From Treponema sp. (GTDB taxonomy: Bacteria; Spirochaetota; Spirochaetia; Treponematales; Breznakiellaceae): a stretch of DNA of 10,859 nucleotides. Where the stretch lies: NCBI GenBank assembly GCA_031268125.1, contig JAIRXT010000048.1, positions 1-10,859 on the forward strand, given 5' to 3'. A program made the translations under genes and the position numbers. A model generated the notes under the pieces. It did not search any database, was not told the origin of the DNA, and worked only from the letters and a program-made list of their open reading frames with translations. This document shows, in pieces, positions 1-7,559 of the stretch (its first letter is position 1; the number at the start of each line of letters is the position of its first letter).

Positions 1-1104
1 CTCCTGGACGCGGAGACCGGCGCCGTCCTCTACGAAAAAAACGCCGATGAACCCATACCCCCCGCGTCCCTTACCAAACTCGTTACCATCCACCTCATCT
101 TACGGGAAGTAAAGGCCGGCAGAGCCTCCCTGGACGAAGTGCTGGAACCCCCCTCTAAAAGCTGGGCCATCAACCAGCCCCCCCGTTCCAGCCTGATGTT
201 CCTGGCCGCAGGGCAGCATCTCAGCCTGAGGGACCTTATCCTGGGCTTGGCCGTGCCCTCCGGGAACGATGCCGCCGTGGCCGCGGCCCTGCGCTTCGCC
301 CCCACCGTGCCGGAATTTGCCGGCCTGATGAACCAGGAGATGGAAGCCCTGGGGCTGGCGAACACCCGCTTTGTAGAACCCTCCGGCATTTCCGAAGACA
401 ACATGACCACCGCCCGGGAATTCGCCCTGTTTTGCCGGACCTATCTCTCCCTCTACCCGGAGACCCTGAAGGAATTCCATTCGGTCCCGGAATTCGCCTA
501 CCCCAAGGCGGAAAACGTGGCGGAACGCTACCGGGAACGGCCGGGGACCATCGTCCAGTACAACCACAACAGCCTGTTAAAAAATTTCCCCGGAACCGAC
601 GGCCTTAAAACCGGGTACATCGACGAGGCGGGCTACAACATCGCCCTGACCGCCCAGCGGGAAGGAACCCGCTTCATCCTGGTCCTGCTGGGGGCCCCCG
701 CCGTCTGGGGGGGCGACCGCATGCGGGACGAAGACGGCCAAAACCTCCTCGCCTGGGCCTTCGAACAGTACCGGACCATCCGCCCCCTTATCGGGGAAAT
801 CGAACCGGCCCCCCTCTGGAAGGGCAGGGAAAAACAGGTCCGGCTCAGCATTGCCGAAACGCCGGACTTTACCGGACCCAAAGACCGGGGCCGGCAGCTT
901 TACCTTGCCGCCGAACTCAAAGATCCCCTCATCGCCCCTCTGCCGGCCGGTGAAGAAGTGGGAACCCTCATCCTCTTCGACGACGTCGGCGAACTGCGCC
1001 GCATCCCCCTCCTGACCGCGGAAGCCGGCGAACGGGGGGGCCTGTTCCGGCGGCTCTGGGATTCAATCCGGCTCTTCTTCCGCAAACGGCCGTCCGGGCG
1101 GTAA
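1..1104 (+). CDS. D-alanyl-D-alanine carboxypeptidase (peptidase S11, PBP5/DacF type), 5' end outside window
   Basis: This is a low-molecular-weight penicillin-binding protein that removes the terminal D-Ala from peptidoglycan pentapeptides on the outer face of the inner membrane. The reading frame is open from base 1; 367 codons are visible, and the signal peptide and first part of the domain are missing. All three active-site motifs are present: S-L-T-K at visible residues 23-26 (nucleophile Ser23), S-G-N at 87-89, and K-T-G at 203-205. The transpeptidase-like domain runs to about residue 255. A small beta-rich C-terminal domain follows (about 270-345), then a basic amphipathic tail rich in Arg, Phe and Leu. 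Such a tail is the usual membrane anchor of this family. The stop codon lies inside a short repeat (1102-1125). The next gene starts 66 bp later and is unrelated in function. The family call is firm; the paralogue (DacA or DacF) cannot be decided. Confidence 0.93.
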   Translation, partial: LLDAETGAVLYEKNADEPIPPASLTKLVTIHLILREVKAGRASLDEVLEPPSKSWAINQPPRSSLMFLAAGQHLSLRDLILGLAVPSGNDAAVAAALRFAPTVPEFAGLMNQEMEALGLANTRFVEPSGISEDNMTTAREFALFCRTYLSLYPETLKEFHSVPEFAYPKAENVAERYRERPGTIVQYNHNSLLKNFPGTDGLKTGYIDEAGYNIALTAQREGTRFILVLLGAPAVWGGDRMRDEDGQNLLAWAFEQYRTIRPLIGEIEPAPLWKGREKQVRLSIAETPDFTGPKDRGRQLYLAAELKDPLIAPLPAGEEVGTLILFDDVGELRRIPLLTAEAGERGGLFRRLWDSIRLFFRKRPSGR

Positions 1105-1125
1105 ATTTGACCCGGTTTGTGTATC
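1102..1125 (+). repeat. Short dispersed repeat matching the MITE interior
   Basis: TAAATTTGACCCG at 1102-1114 followed by GTGTATC at 1119-1125 closely matches TAAATTTGACCCG at 9547-9559 followed by GTGTATC at 9563-9569. The two copies differ in the few bases between these blocks and diverge afterwards. The copy here supplies the stop codon of the carboxypeptidase gene. The 13-base identity alone could occur by chance in a window of this size. The second block in the same order and at nearly the same spacing makes common origin more likely. Confidence 0.45.
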
Positions 1126-1170
1126 TGCGGCAAGGGCGGCGGAATACATGCAGGAGGCCGCTTCACAACC

Positions 1171-3681
1171 ATGAACAGGACAAATTTTGAGCAGGTCCGG
1201 TACGGAAACTCAGAGGGCGTTAAACCCATCGTAACCAATCTGGTTTTTACCTATCCCCATTGGCATAACGAAACAGAAATTGTCTTTTCCTGCCGGGGAG
1301 AGCTGCTGCTGGAATACGGCGGGATAAAACGGATTCTCCGGCAGGGAGAAATCGCCCTCATAAACCCGGCAAAAATTCACGCCGTAAATTCCGTGGATTC
1401 AGAAAACGACAGGGAAAACATTGTATGTATGCTTCAGTTAAGCGGACAGTTCTTTCGTACCATGTCCGCGCGGATCGATTCCCTGCGGTTTTCCGACCGC
1501 ATAGAAGGACCGGAGGCGGAAGAAATCAAAAAATACCTGTTTCTTATTATGGACGAGGAACAAAACAAACGGGAAGAACGTTCCGCGGTTATCTACGGAT
1601 TCTGCGGGCTTGTCGCCGCCCTCCTGGTGCGCCATTTCAGCGAAAAAATCCCCCCGGAGTCCCGCAAAAACGAACAATCGCCCGAATATAACCGCAGCCA
1701 TGACCGGCTCAAGAAGATTCTCAGCTTCATCAATGAACATTTCGCGGAAAGCCCTTCCCTAAACGATGCCGCAAAAACAATCTATGTCAGTCCTTACTAC
1801 TTCTCGCATTTTTTTACCCAGGCAATGGGGATGACCTATTTGCAGTACATCAACTATGTAAAGATAACAATGGCAAAGCAAAGCCTTGCCACAACAGACG
1901 ATGCCGTCATTAATATCCTGTCCCGCTGCGGTTTTTCCAACGCGAAAACCTTTAACCGCGTATTTAAGGAAATCGTCGGGTGCAGCCCGAGTGATTACCG
2001 TAAATTTGTTTACGGCCAGACAAAGATCATCCTTCCGTCGTTTGAAAAAACACACCTGGGCAGTTATGTTAATTTCCACAGCCCCATTACAATTCCCCAG
2101 GCTCTGTACCGCCCCTATGACGGGGAACAAGGGGAAACGGAGCGTCCTGAGGGAGCGGAAAATTTCGCCGTTAGAAACATAGAGGCGGATATTAACAAAA
2201 GTGCGGAAAAACTTAACACCTATTTTCGAAAAATGGTAGGAACGGCCCGGGCAAGCGATTTTTTACGCAAAGAAGTGCAGGAACAGTTTCGCAGCATGAT
2301 ACCGGAAATTGGTTTTGAATATGTACGTTTCCCCGGCATCTTTGACGATACCATGTGCGTTGTCCGGGAAGACGGCCGGTTTAACTGGCGGTACATCGAC
2401 GATGTTCTTGATTTTCTTATGGAACTGCACGTAAGGCCCTTTATCGAATTATCTTTTATGCCTTCGCTGCTTGCCTCCGGTAAAACCACCATGTTTTACT
2501 ACCGGGTAAATATTACCCCGCCCCGGAACATGGAAAAATGGGGAGACCTTATCGGCGCTTTTATGGCGCATATTGTTTCCCGGTACACCCTGGAAGAAGT
2601 AAAAAAATGGTACTTCGAGGTATGGAACGAACCTAATCTTCCCGCCTACTGGTCCGGCGGTTTTGATGCCTACCTGCGGCTTTACCGCACAACCGTTACA
2701 CGCATAAAATCGGTATCAAAGGATATCAAAACCGGCGGACCTGCGCTTTCAAGTTTCCGCGATATTAACGCAGAAAGTTTTTTGCGGGATTTTTTACGCC
2801 GCTGTGCTGCAGAAAACATTCCCCTGGACTTTGTTTCCGGTCACCCTTATCCTATCGCCTGCTATGAAGAAAACGGAAGGCAGCGGGTAGTCTTTTGTGA
2901 TTCAGACAGCACCGGACATGACATGCGGTGGTTTGGCGGCATTGTCCGCGAATATTTCGGCAGGGGGACCGAGATTCATTTTGATGAATGGAACAGTTCC
3001 CCCCACGGGCGGGATCCTGTCCACGATACCGCCTTCATGGCAGTTTTTCTTCTGCACAATTATATTAACTGCCGGAACATAGCCAATTCCCTGTGCTATT
3101 GGAGCGTTACCGACCGCTTCGAAGAACACGGCCTTGACCCAAATGAATTTCACGGGGGTTTTGGCCTTGTAAGCATGTCGGGTTTCAAAAAACCGCAATA
3201 CTACGCCTTCAGCGCCCTCTTTGCCCTGGGAGAAGACGTCCTTTCCCAGGGTAAAGACTATATCGTAACCTACTCCCCGGCGAAGGCGGAATTACAGGTT
3301 CTGTGCTGGAACTACGTACACTACAACCGGGCTTACGCCAACGGCGGCCCCGGTGATTTTTACGAACGCTACAAGATGTTTAACGAGGGCAGACCGCGGC
3401 GTTTCCGCGTTAAACTGGCCGGGCTTTCTTCCGGCGATTATCTAGTGGAAAGGACCGTATTTAACCGTGCCCACGGAAGCGTCTTTGACTTCTGGCTGAA
3501 AAACGGCGCCCTTGCTTCGTTAAGCCCCGGACAATGTTCCATCTTTCGCAGCCAATGCAGGCCGGAAATAGGCATAGAAATCCTAAAAAGGCCGGATTCC
3601 GGTCCTTTTGTTGAAGAAACGGTCGAACCTTTCGGTTTTACCCTGCTAAAGCTGCGGCCCATCGCAAAAAATGAGAACTAA
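1171..3681 (+). CDS. AraC-family regulator fused to a GH39 glycoside hydrolase (beta-xylosidase-like)
   Basis: This 836-residue cytoplasmic protein has no signal peptide. Residues about 20-90 form an AraC-type cupin sensor domain (PHWHNETE at 29-36). About 180-280 is a complete AraC DNA-binding domain with two helix-turn-helix units, ending in the typical CGFSN...F-x-R-x-F...G-x-S-P-x-x-Y-R pattern. About 335-830 resembles family GH39, which includes retaining beta-xylosidases. V-W-N-E-P-N-L at 484-490 puts the acid/base at Glu487, and F-D-E-W-N at 604-608 puts the nucleophile at Glu606. Both are intact and spaced as in the family. The frame also opens at a TTG (1117). I prefer ATG 1171 because AGGAGG lies 13 bases before it and the cupin homology begins just after. 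It is the first gene before a sugar ABC importer. It probably senses and perhaps hydrolyses the imported xylo-oligosaccharide. Whether the GH domain is catalytic or only a ligand sensor is not shown; the substrate is inferred from the family. Confidence 0.9.
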   Translation: MNRTNFEQVRYGNSEGVKPIVTNLVFTYPHWHNETEIVFSCRGELLLEYGGIKRILRQGEIALINPAKIHAVNSVDSENDRENIVCMLQLSGQFFRTMSARIDSLRFSDRIEGPEAEEIKKYLFLIMDEEQNKREERSAVIYGFCGLVAALLVRHFSEKIPPESRKNEQSPEYNRSHDRLKKILSFINEHFAESPSLNDAAKTIYVSPYYFSHFFTQAMGMTYLQYINYVKITMAKQSLATTDDAVINILSRCGFSNAKTFNRVFKEIVGCSPSDYRKFVYGQTKIILPSFEKTHLGSYVNFHSPITIPQALYRPYDGEQGETERPEGAENFAVRNIEADINKSAEKLNTYFRKMVGTARASDFLRKEVQEQFRSMIPEIGFEYVRFPGIFDDTMCVVREDGRFNWRYIDDVLDFLMELHVRPFIELSFMPSLLASGKTTMFYYRVNITPPRNMEKWGDLIGAFMAHIVSRYTLEEVKKWYFEVWNEPNLPAYWSGGFDAYLRLYRTTVTRIKSVSKDIKTGGPALSSFRDINAESFLRDFLRRCAAENIPLDFVSGHPYPIACYEENGRQRVVFCDSDSTGHDMRWFGGIVREYFGRGTEIHFDEWNSSPHGRDPVHDTAFMAVFLLHNYINCRNIANSLCYWSVTDRFEEHGLDPNEFHGGFGLVSMSGFKKPQYYAFSALFALGEDVLSQGKDYIVTYSPAKAELQVLCWNYVHYNRAYANGGPGDFYERYKMFNEGRPRRFRVKLAGLSSGDYLVERTVFNRAHGSVFDFWLKNGALASLSPGQCSIFRSQCRPEIGIEILKRPDSGPFVEETVEPFGFTLLKLRPIAKNEN

Positions 3682-3722
3682 GCACGGTCAATACCCGCAT
3701 TGTTTTAGCGCCGCCGTAAAAA

Positions 3723-3755
3723 AGCAAAAAAAAAGAATAATGACAGCAAAAAAAA
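3723..3755 (+). promoter_or_regulatory. Candidate operator: A-tract direct repeats before the permease genes
   Basis: AGC followed by nine A (3723-3734) and AGC followed by eight A (3745-3755) form a direct repeat with a 22-bp period, about two helical turns. AraC-family proteins usually bind direct repeats spaced about 21 bp. Just downstream, TAGACG (3759-3764) is a possible -35, but no good -10 follows at 17 bp. That would suit an activator-dependent promoter. The 153-bp gap is otherwise AT-rich, with no clear terminator. The link to the fusion regulator is an inference from position and spacing. Confidence 0.35.
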
Positions 3756-3834
3756 CAATAGACGGTTCTCTGTAATCCCGCTAGTTTTATTTTTTATGCA
3801 AAGCAAGCCTGTTTCAAAAAAGGGGAACCTGATC

Positions 3835-4767
3835 ATGAATACACGCGCTCCCTGGGAGCTGCCGCAAAAGTACCGGCTTTTCTTGCTGCTGCTGCCCTTT
3901 ATCGTACTTGTAATACTGTTTGCCTATCTGCCGCTTTACGGGTGGCGCTACGCTTTCTTTAATTACCGCCCCGGCCTCCCCCTTAAATTGTCAAATTTTG
4001 TGGGCCTTGACTGGTTCCGGTCTATTATTTCATCGGGCGCACGGCGGGCCGAAGTAGTGCGGGTCATGAAAAACACACTGGCCATCAGCGCCCTGGGGAT
4101 TCTCACATCCTGGCTCCCCATCGCCTTCGCCGTTTTACTGTCGGAGATCCGCAGCCTTCACTACCGGAAGTTCATTCAAACGCTGACCACTATCCCTAAC
4201 TTTATCAGTTGGGTTCTGGTGTACTCCTTCGCCTTCGCGCTGTTTTCGGTGGACGCAGGTTTGGTAAACCGGATACTGATCGATGCGGGTTTTACGGACA
4301 AGGGTATCAATTTTTTGCTTTCCCCGGACCATATCTGGATCAAGATGACGGCTTGGAGTACATGGAAGGGGTTGGGCTGGGGAGCGATCATTTATTTAGC
4401 AGCGATTGCGGGGATCGACCAGGAACTCTACGAGGCCGCCCGGGTTGACGGTGCGGGACGCTTCCGGCAGATGCTGCATATCACCCTGCCGGGGCTGCTG
4501 CCGACATATTTCGTACTGCTTATGCTTTCTGTTGCCAACCTGATCAACAACGGCATGGACCAGTACTTTGTTTTCAGAAATGCCATGAACAAAGATACCA
4601 TAGAAGTTCTGGACCTCTACGTGTACAACCTTGGCTTTGGCGGTAATTCTACATCGGGCATACCCTTTGCCACAGCCGTCAGTATGCTGAAATCGGTAGT
4701 AAGTATAACGCTGCTCTTTTTTTCCAATACCCTGTCAAAGCTGCTGCGGGGAGAGAATATTGTATAA
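3835..4767 (+). CDS. Sugar ABC transporter permease, LplB type (CUT1 family)
   Basis: This is one of two inner-membrane channel subunits of a carbohydrate importer. The 310-residue product has about six hydrophobic segments (near residues 14-36, 80-103, 120-140, 172-193, 221-240 and 277-298). The cytoplasmic EAA loop reads EAARVDGAG at 200-208, with the conserved Pro219; this loop docks with the ATPase. The N-terminal pattern (hydrophobic helix, then YLPLYGWRYAFFNYRPG) is typical of LplB-like proteins that handle oligosaccharides. The frame also has an ATG at 3796. I chose 3835 because AGGGGA lies 8 bases upstream and the 13 extra residues do not resemble the family. It is followed 34 bp later by the partner permease, so the two are probably co-transcribed. 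Substrate unknown; the GH39 neighbour suggests a xylo- or related oligosaccharide. Confidence 0.93.
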   Translation: MNTRAPWELPQKYRLFLLLLPFIVLVILFAYLPLYGWRYAFFNYRPGLPLKLSNFVGLDWFRSIISSGARRAEVVRVMKNTLAISALGILTSWLPIAFAVLLSEIRSLHYRKFIQTLTTIPNFISWVLVYSFAFALFSVDAGLVNRILIDAGFTDKGINFLLSPDHIWIKMTAWSTWKGLGWGAIIYLAAIAGIDQELYEAARVDGAGRFRQMLHITLPGLLPTYFVLLMLSVANLINNGMDQYFVFRNAMNKDTIEVLDLYVYNLGFGGNSTSGIPFATAVSMLKSVVSITLLFFSNTLSKLLRGENIV

Positions 4768-4801
4768 TCCGGCCCGCCCGGCCGGCCATTGGAGGCATAC
4801 G

Positions 4802-5707
4802 ATGAAACAGAAAAAAATCCGGCTGTCCGCCGGGGACATGGTTTTTAACGCCGTTAATTATTTTTTCTTCGGCATTTTTACGGTTATATGCATCCTTCCC
4901 TTTTATTATCTCTTTATCAATACTATCAGCGACAACGATCTTACCCGGCGGGGGCTTATCACCATTATTCCCCGGGGTATCCATATCAACAATTATCTCC
5001 AGGTTTTCAAACTCCGGGGGCTGGGAAACGCGGCGTTTATATCCGTACTACGGACCGTTGCGGGCAGCGCGGCCACGGTGGCCGGATCGGCCTTTGTGGG
5101 CTACCTGGTTACAAAAAAGGAAATGTGGGGCCGCAAATTCTGGTACCGCTTTATCATCATTACCATGTATTTCAGCGCGGGACTGGTGCCCTGGTACATG
5201 AACATGGTATTCCTCCACTTAACGAATAACTTTCTGGCCTATATTCTGCCGGGCATCGTGGCGCCCTTCAACATAATTCTGGTTAAAACCTACGTCGAAT
5301 CTATCCCCGCGTCCCTGGAAGAATCCGCCGCCATAGACGGAGCGGGGACCCTGCGGATATTTACCGGCATCATCTGCCCCCTCATCGTACCTATTCTGGC
5401 GACCATTGGGGTATTCTCCGCGGTGGGGAACTGGAACTCCTTTACGGATACGCTTTTTCTTATGACCAACGAGCGGTTGTTTACCCTCCAGTTTGTGTTG
5501 TACCGCTACCTTAACGAGGCTAACTATCTGGCTTCGATTATGCGGTCCGGCACCACCGGCAGCATGGTGAATGCTGCCCAGGTTCTTACGCCGCGGACCA
5601 TACAGATGACCATATCTATGGTGGTGGTGTTTCCCATCCTGATGGTTTATCCGTTTTTACAGCGTTTCTTTATCAAAGGCATCATGATCGGCGCGGTCAA
5701 GGGATAA
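4802..5707 (+). CDS. Sugar ABC transporter permease, LplC type (CUT1 family, MalG-like)
   Basis: This is the second channel subunit, 301 residues. It has about six membrane segments (near 18-40, 80-103, 115-135, 142-162, 190-210 and 266-290). The EAA loop is a slight variant, EESAAIDGAG at 173-182, with the proline (Pro193) as expected, so it should still couple to an ATPase. The C-terminus IKGIMIGAVKG is characteristic of this permease subfamily. The frame is also open from a TTG at 4760, inside the previous gene. I prefer ATG 4802 because GGAGG at 4791-4795 lies 6 bases upstream. It forms an operon with the preceding permease and with the binding protein 57 bp downstream. The substrate is not readable from the sequence. 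Confidence 0.93.
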   Translation: MKQKKIRLSAGDMVFNAVNYFFFGIFTVICILPFYYLFINTISDNDLTRRGLITIIPRGIHINNYLQVFKLRGLGNAAFISVLRTVAGSAATVAGSAFVGYLVTKKEMWGRKFWYRFIIITMYFSAGLVPWYMNMVFLHLTNNFLAYILPGIVAPFNIILVKTYVESIPASLEESAAIDGAGTLRIFTGIICPLIVPILATIGVFSAVGNWNSFTDTLFLMTNERLFTLQFVLYRYLNEANYLASIMRSGTTGSMVNAAQVLTPRTIQMTISMVVVFPILMVYPFLQRFFIKGIMIGAVKG

Positions 5708-5718
5708 GAAGAACGATT

Positions 5719-5731
5719 CGGGAATTTCCCG
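5719..5731 (+). other. Small intercistronic stem-loop
   Basis: CGGGA (5719-5723) and TCCCG (5727-5731) pair around a 3-base loop in the 57-bp gap between the second permease and the binding-protein gene. No T-run follows directly, so a full terminator is unlikely. It may serve as an mRNA-processing or stability element allowing more binding protein than permease, but this is an inference from position. Confidence 0.3.
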
Positions 5732-5764
5732 GACGGCCTTTTATTATATTCTAAGGAGGTTCTT

Positions 5765-7465
5765 ATGAGAAAGAACGGGATGAAGATCATACTAACGGCG
5801 CTGCTCATTGTCGCGGCTGCAGGCGAAGCGTTTGCAGGGGGGACACGCCAGAAAAGCGCCGGCGGACAGGACCTGTACCGCGTGGAGGTGTACACCCAGT
5901 TGGCCAACTACGCGGGTGTGCAGGTCGGATGGTTCGCTAAACTGGTTAAGGACAAATTCAACCTGGAACTGAACATTATTCCTACCGCCGAGGGAACCTT
6001 CTCTACCCGGATGGCGGCGGGGAACCTGGGGGACCTGGTGGTCTTTGGCCATAATGGTGAGGAGTTTCAAAACGCCATTGAAGCGGGCATGATCCTGGAC
6101 TGGAACCAGGGGGGCCTTTTGGAGAACTACGGCAAGGATATTACGGCCAACCTTTCCCGGGCCCTGCGGCATAATGCGGACGTGTTCGGGAAGGGTACTG
6201 CCGTTTATGGATTCGGCCACAGTGTGGCCTCTAACTCCAGTTCCTTCGAAGCGTCCTTCTACCATCCCGACATACGCTTCGATATTTACCAGGCCATCGG
6301 GTCCCCGGAAATTCCCAATCTCATGGGCTACCTGGATGTCCTTAAACAGATGGTCGATTACCAGCCCCTGGGGGATTCGGGCCTCCCCGCTTATGCCATT
6401 TCCCTGTTCAGCGACTGGGACGGAGACACGGTAATGAGTGTCAGTAATATGGGGGCCTTCTACGGCTGCGATGGATTTGGATTCACCCTCTATGATGAAG
6501 AAACAAACACCGCCCAGCCGGTGCTGGATTCCGGCAGCTACTACATGCAGGGTCTTAAATTCTTCAACAAGGCATACCAAATGGGCATTCTGGACCCGGA
6601 TTCGGCAACACAGACCTTCAGCGATGTGGCAAACAAGTACAGCGACGGCCGGGTGTACTGGAGCATCTTCTCCTGGCTGGGGCCCACGAACTACAACACC
6701 CCGGAACGGCTCGCGGCGGGCAAGGGGATGTTCGGGGTAACGGCAAAGGATCAGAAGAACATCGTCTACGGTACCACCGTGTATGGCGGGGACCGTATCT
6801 GGTCCATCGGTTCCAAGGCAAAATACCCCGAGCGGATCATGGAACTGATAAACTGGCTCTGCACCCCCGACGGCGTTATGCAGTCTACCTACGGCCCCCA
6901 AGGCGTTACCTGGAATTATGACGGGAACAACAAACCCTACCTGACCCCCCTGGGCATCGAAATTCAGGAGGGAAATCCCAACGCGGAAATGCCTTCCGAA
7001 TCGGGCGGCGGACTCTGGGTAGACGGACAAGCCAAGATCAACAACACAACCTTTACCCTGGACGAGATCAATCCGGTTTCGGGGGAAAGATACAACCGGG
7101 AATACTGGTCTTCGGAGCTTTCCCGGGATCCCTCCAGGGCACGGAAGATCTGGCAGGATGCTATGGGGGTAAAGACGGAAGATGAATACCTGGAACTCCA
7201 CAATCAGCGTGTAGTGGTCATAGCTTCCGATTTTGTAAAGGATACCATGTCCGCCGAACTGGAGCAGAAATACAAGCAGGTTTCCACAGCGATCAGAGAC
7301 GGAACCTGGCGGGCCATCTACGCCCGGAACGATGCCGAGTATGACCGCCTGGTGGCGGATATGATCCGCCAGGCCAAGGGTTTCGGTTACGACGAGTGCG
7401 TCGCCTGGGACCTGCAACAGGCCGCACGGCGGGCAGCGGCAGTCCGGCGGACCCTGGGAAATTAG
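5765..7465 (+). CDS. Extracellular sugar-binding protein of the ABC importer (LplA-like)
   Basis: This 566-residue solute receptor is expected to deliver an oligosaccharide to the two permeases just upstream. A strong ribosome site, AAGGAGGT (5753-5760), precedes the ATG by 4 bases. Residues 1-24 are a signal peptide: a basic start, a hydrophobic core and an AFA end followed by GG. There is no lipobox cysteine, so it should be a soluble periplasmic protein or an uncleaved membrane-anchored one. The mature part is rich in Trp, Tyr and Gly. It has the length (about 540) and the SKAKYPERIMELINWL-type helix (residues 345-360) seen in LplA-like proteins, which are longer than MalE-type ones. No ATPase follows, so the system probably borrows a shared MsmX-type ATPase. 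The long open frame on the opposite strand is a composition effect. The exact ligand is unknown. Confidence 0.9.
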   Translation: MRKNGMKIILTALLIVAAAGEAFAGGTRQKSAGGQDLYRVEVYTQLANYAGVQVGWFAKLVKDKFNLELNIIPTAEGTFSTRMAAGNLGDLVVFGHNGEEFQNAIEAGMILDWNQGGLLENYGKDITANLSRALRHNADVFGKGTAVYGFGHSVASNSSSFEASFYHPDIRFDIYQAIGSPEIPNLMGYLDVLKQMVDYQPLGDSGLPAYAISLFSDWDGDTVMSVSNMGAFYGCDGFGFTLYDEETNTAQPVLDSGSYYMQGLKFFNKAYQMGILDPDSATQTFSDVANKYSDGRVYWSIFSWLGPTNYNTPERLAAGKGMFGVTAKDQKNIVYGTTVYGGDRIWSIGSKAKYPERIMELINWLCTPDGVMQSTYGPQGVTWNYDGNNKPYLTPLGIEIQEGNPNAEMPSESGGGLWVDGQAKINNTTFTLDEINPVSGERYNREYWSSELSRDPSRARKIWQDAMGVKTEDEYLELHNQRVVVIASDFVKDTMSAELEQKYKQVSTAIRDGTWRAIYARNDAEYDRLVADMIRQAKGFGYDECVAWDLQQAARRAAAVRRTLGN

Positions 7466-7496
7466 CAGCCTGTTGAAATCTTGGAACAAGGTAACA

Positions 7497-7520
7497 TCTG
7501 GGGCGGGGATTTGCCCCAGA
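7497..7520. terminator. Hairpin between convergent genes, possible bidirectional terminator
   Basis: TCTGGGGC (7497-7504) and GCCCCAGA (7513-7520) form a perfect 8-bp GC-rich stem with an 8-base loop. It sits in the 94-bp gap where the sugar-binding gene and znuA converge, which is where a shared terminator is expected. Neither side has a clean T-run, so intrinsic termination would be weak. Confidence 0.45.
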
Positions 7521-7559
7521 CGGCAGCATTATTCCGCTTTATTTAGTCTTTACAGCCGC

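Noticed and set aside
100..567. Minus-strand frame over the carboxypeptidase gene
   Set aside because: The plus strand holds all three penicillin-binding motifs; the minus frame is Gly- and Gln-rich without any motif.
1117..1170. TTG-initiated N-terminal extension of the AraC-GH39 protein
   Set aside because: The extension lies in a repeat-like spacer, has no homology to the cupin domain, and the ATG at 1171 has AGGAGG upstream.
5792..7489. Long minus-strand open frame (565 codons) antisense to the sugar-binding protein
   Set aside because: It mirrors the codon pattern of the plus-strand gene, has no ribosome site or recognisable domain, and the plus strand has a signal peptide, strong ribosome site and family match.
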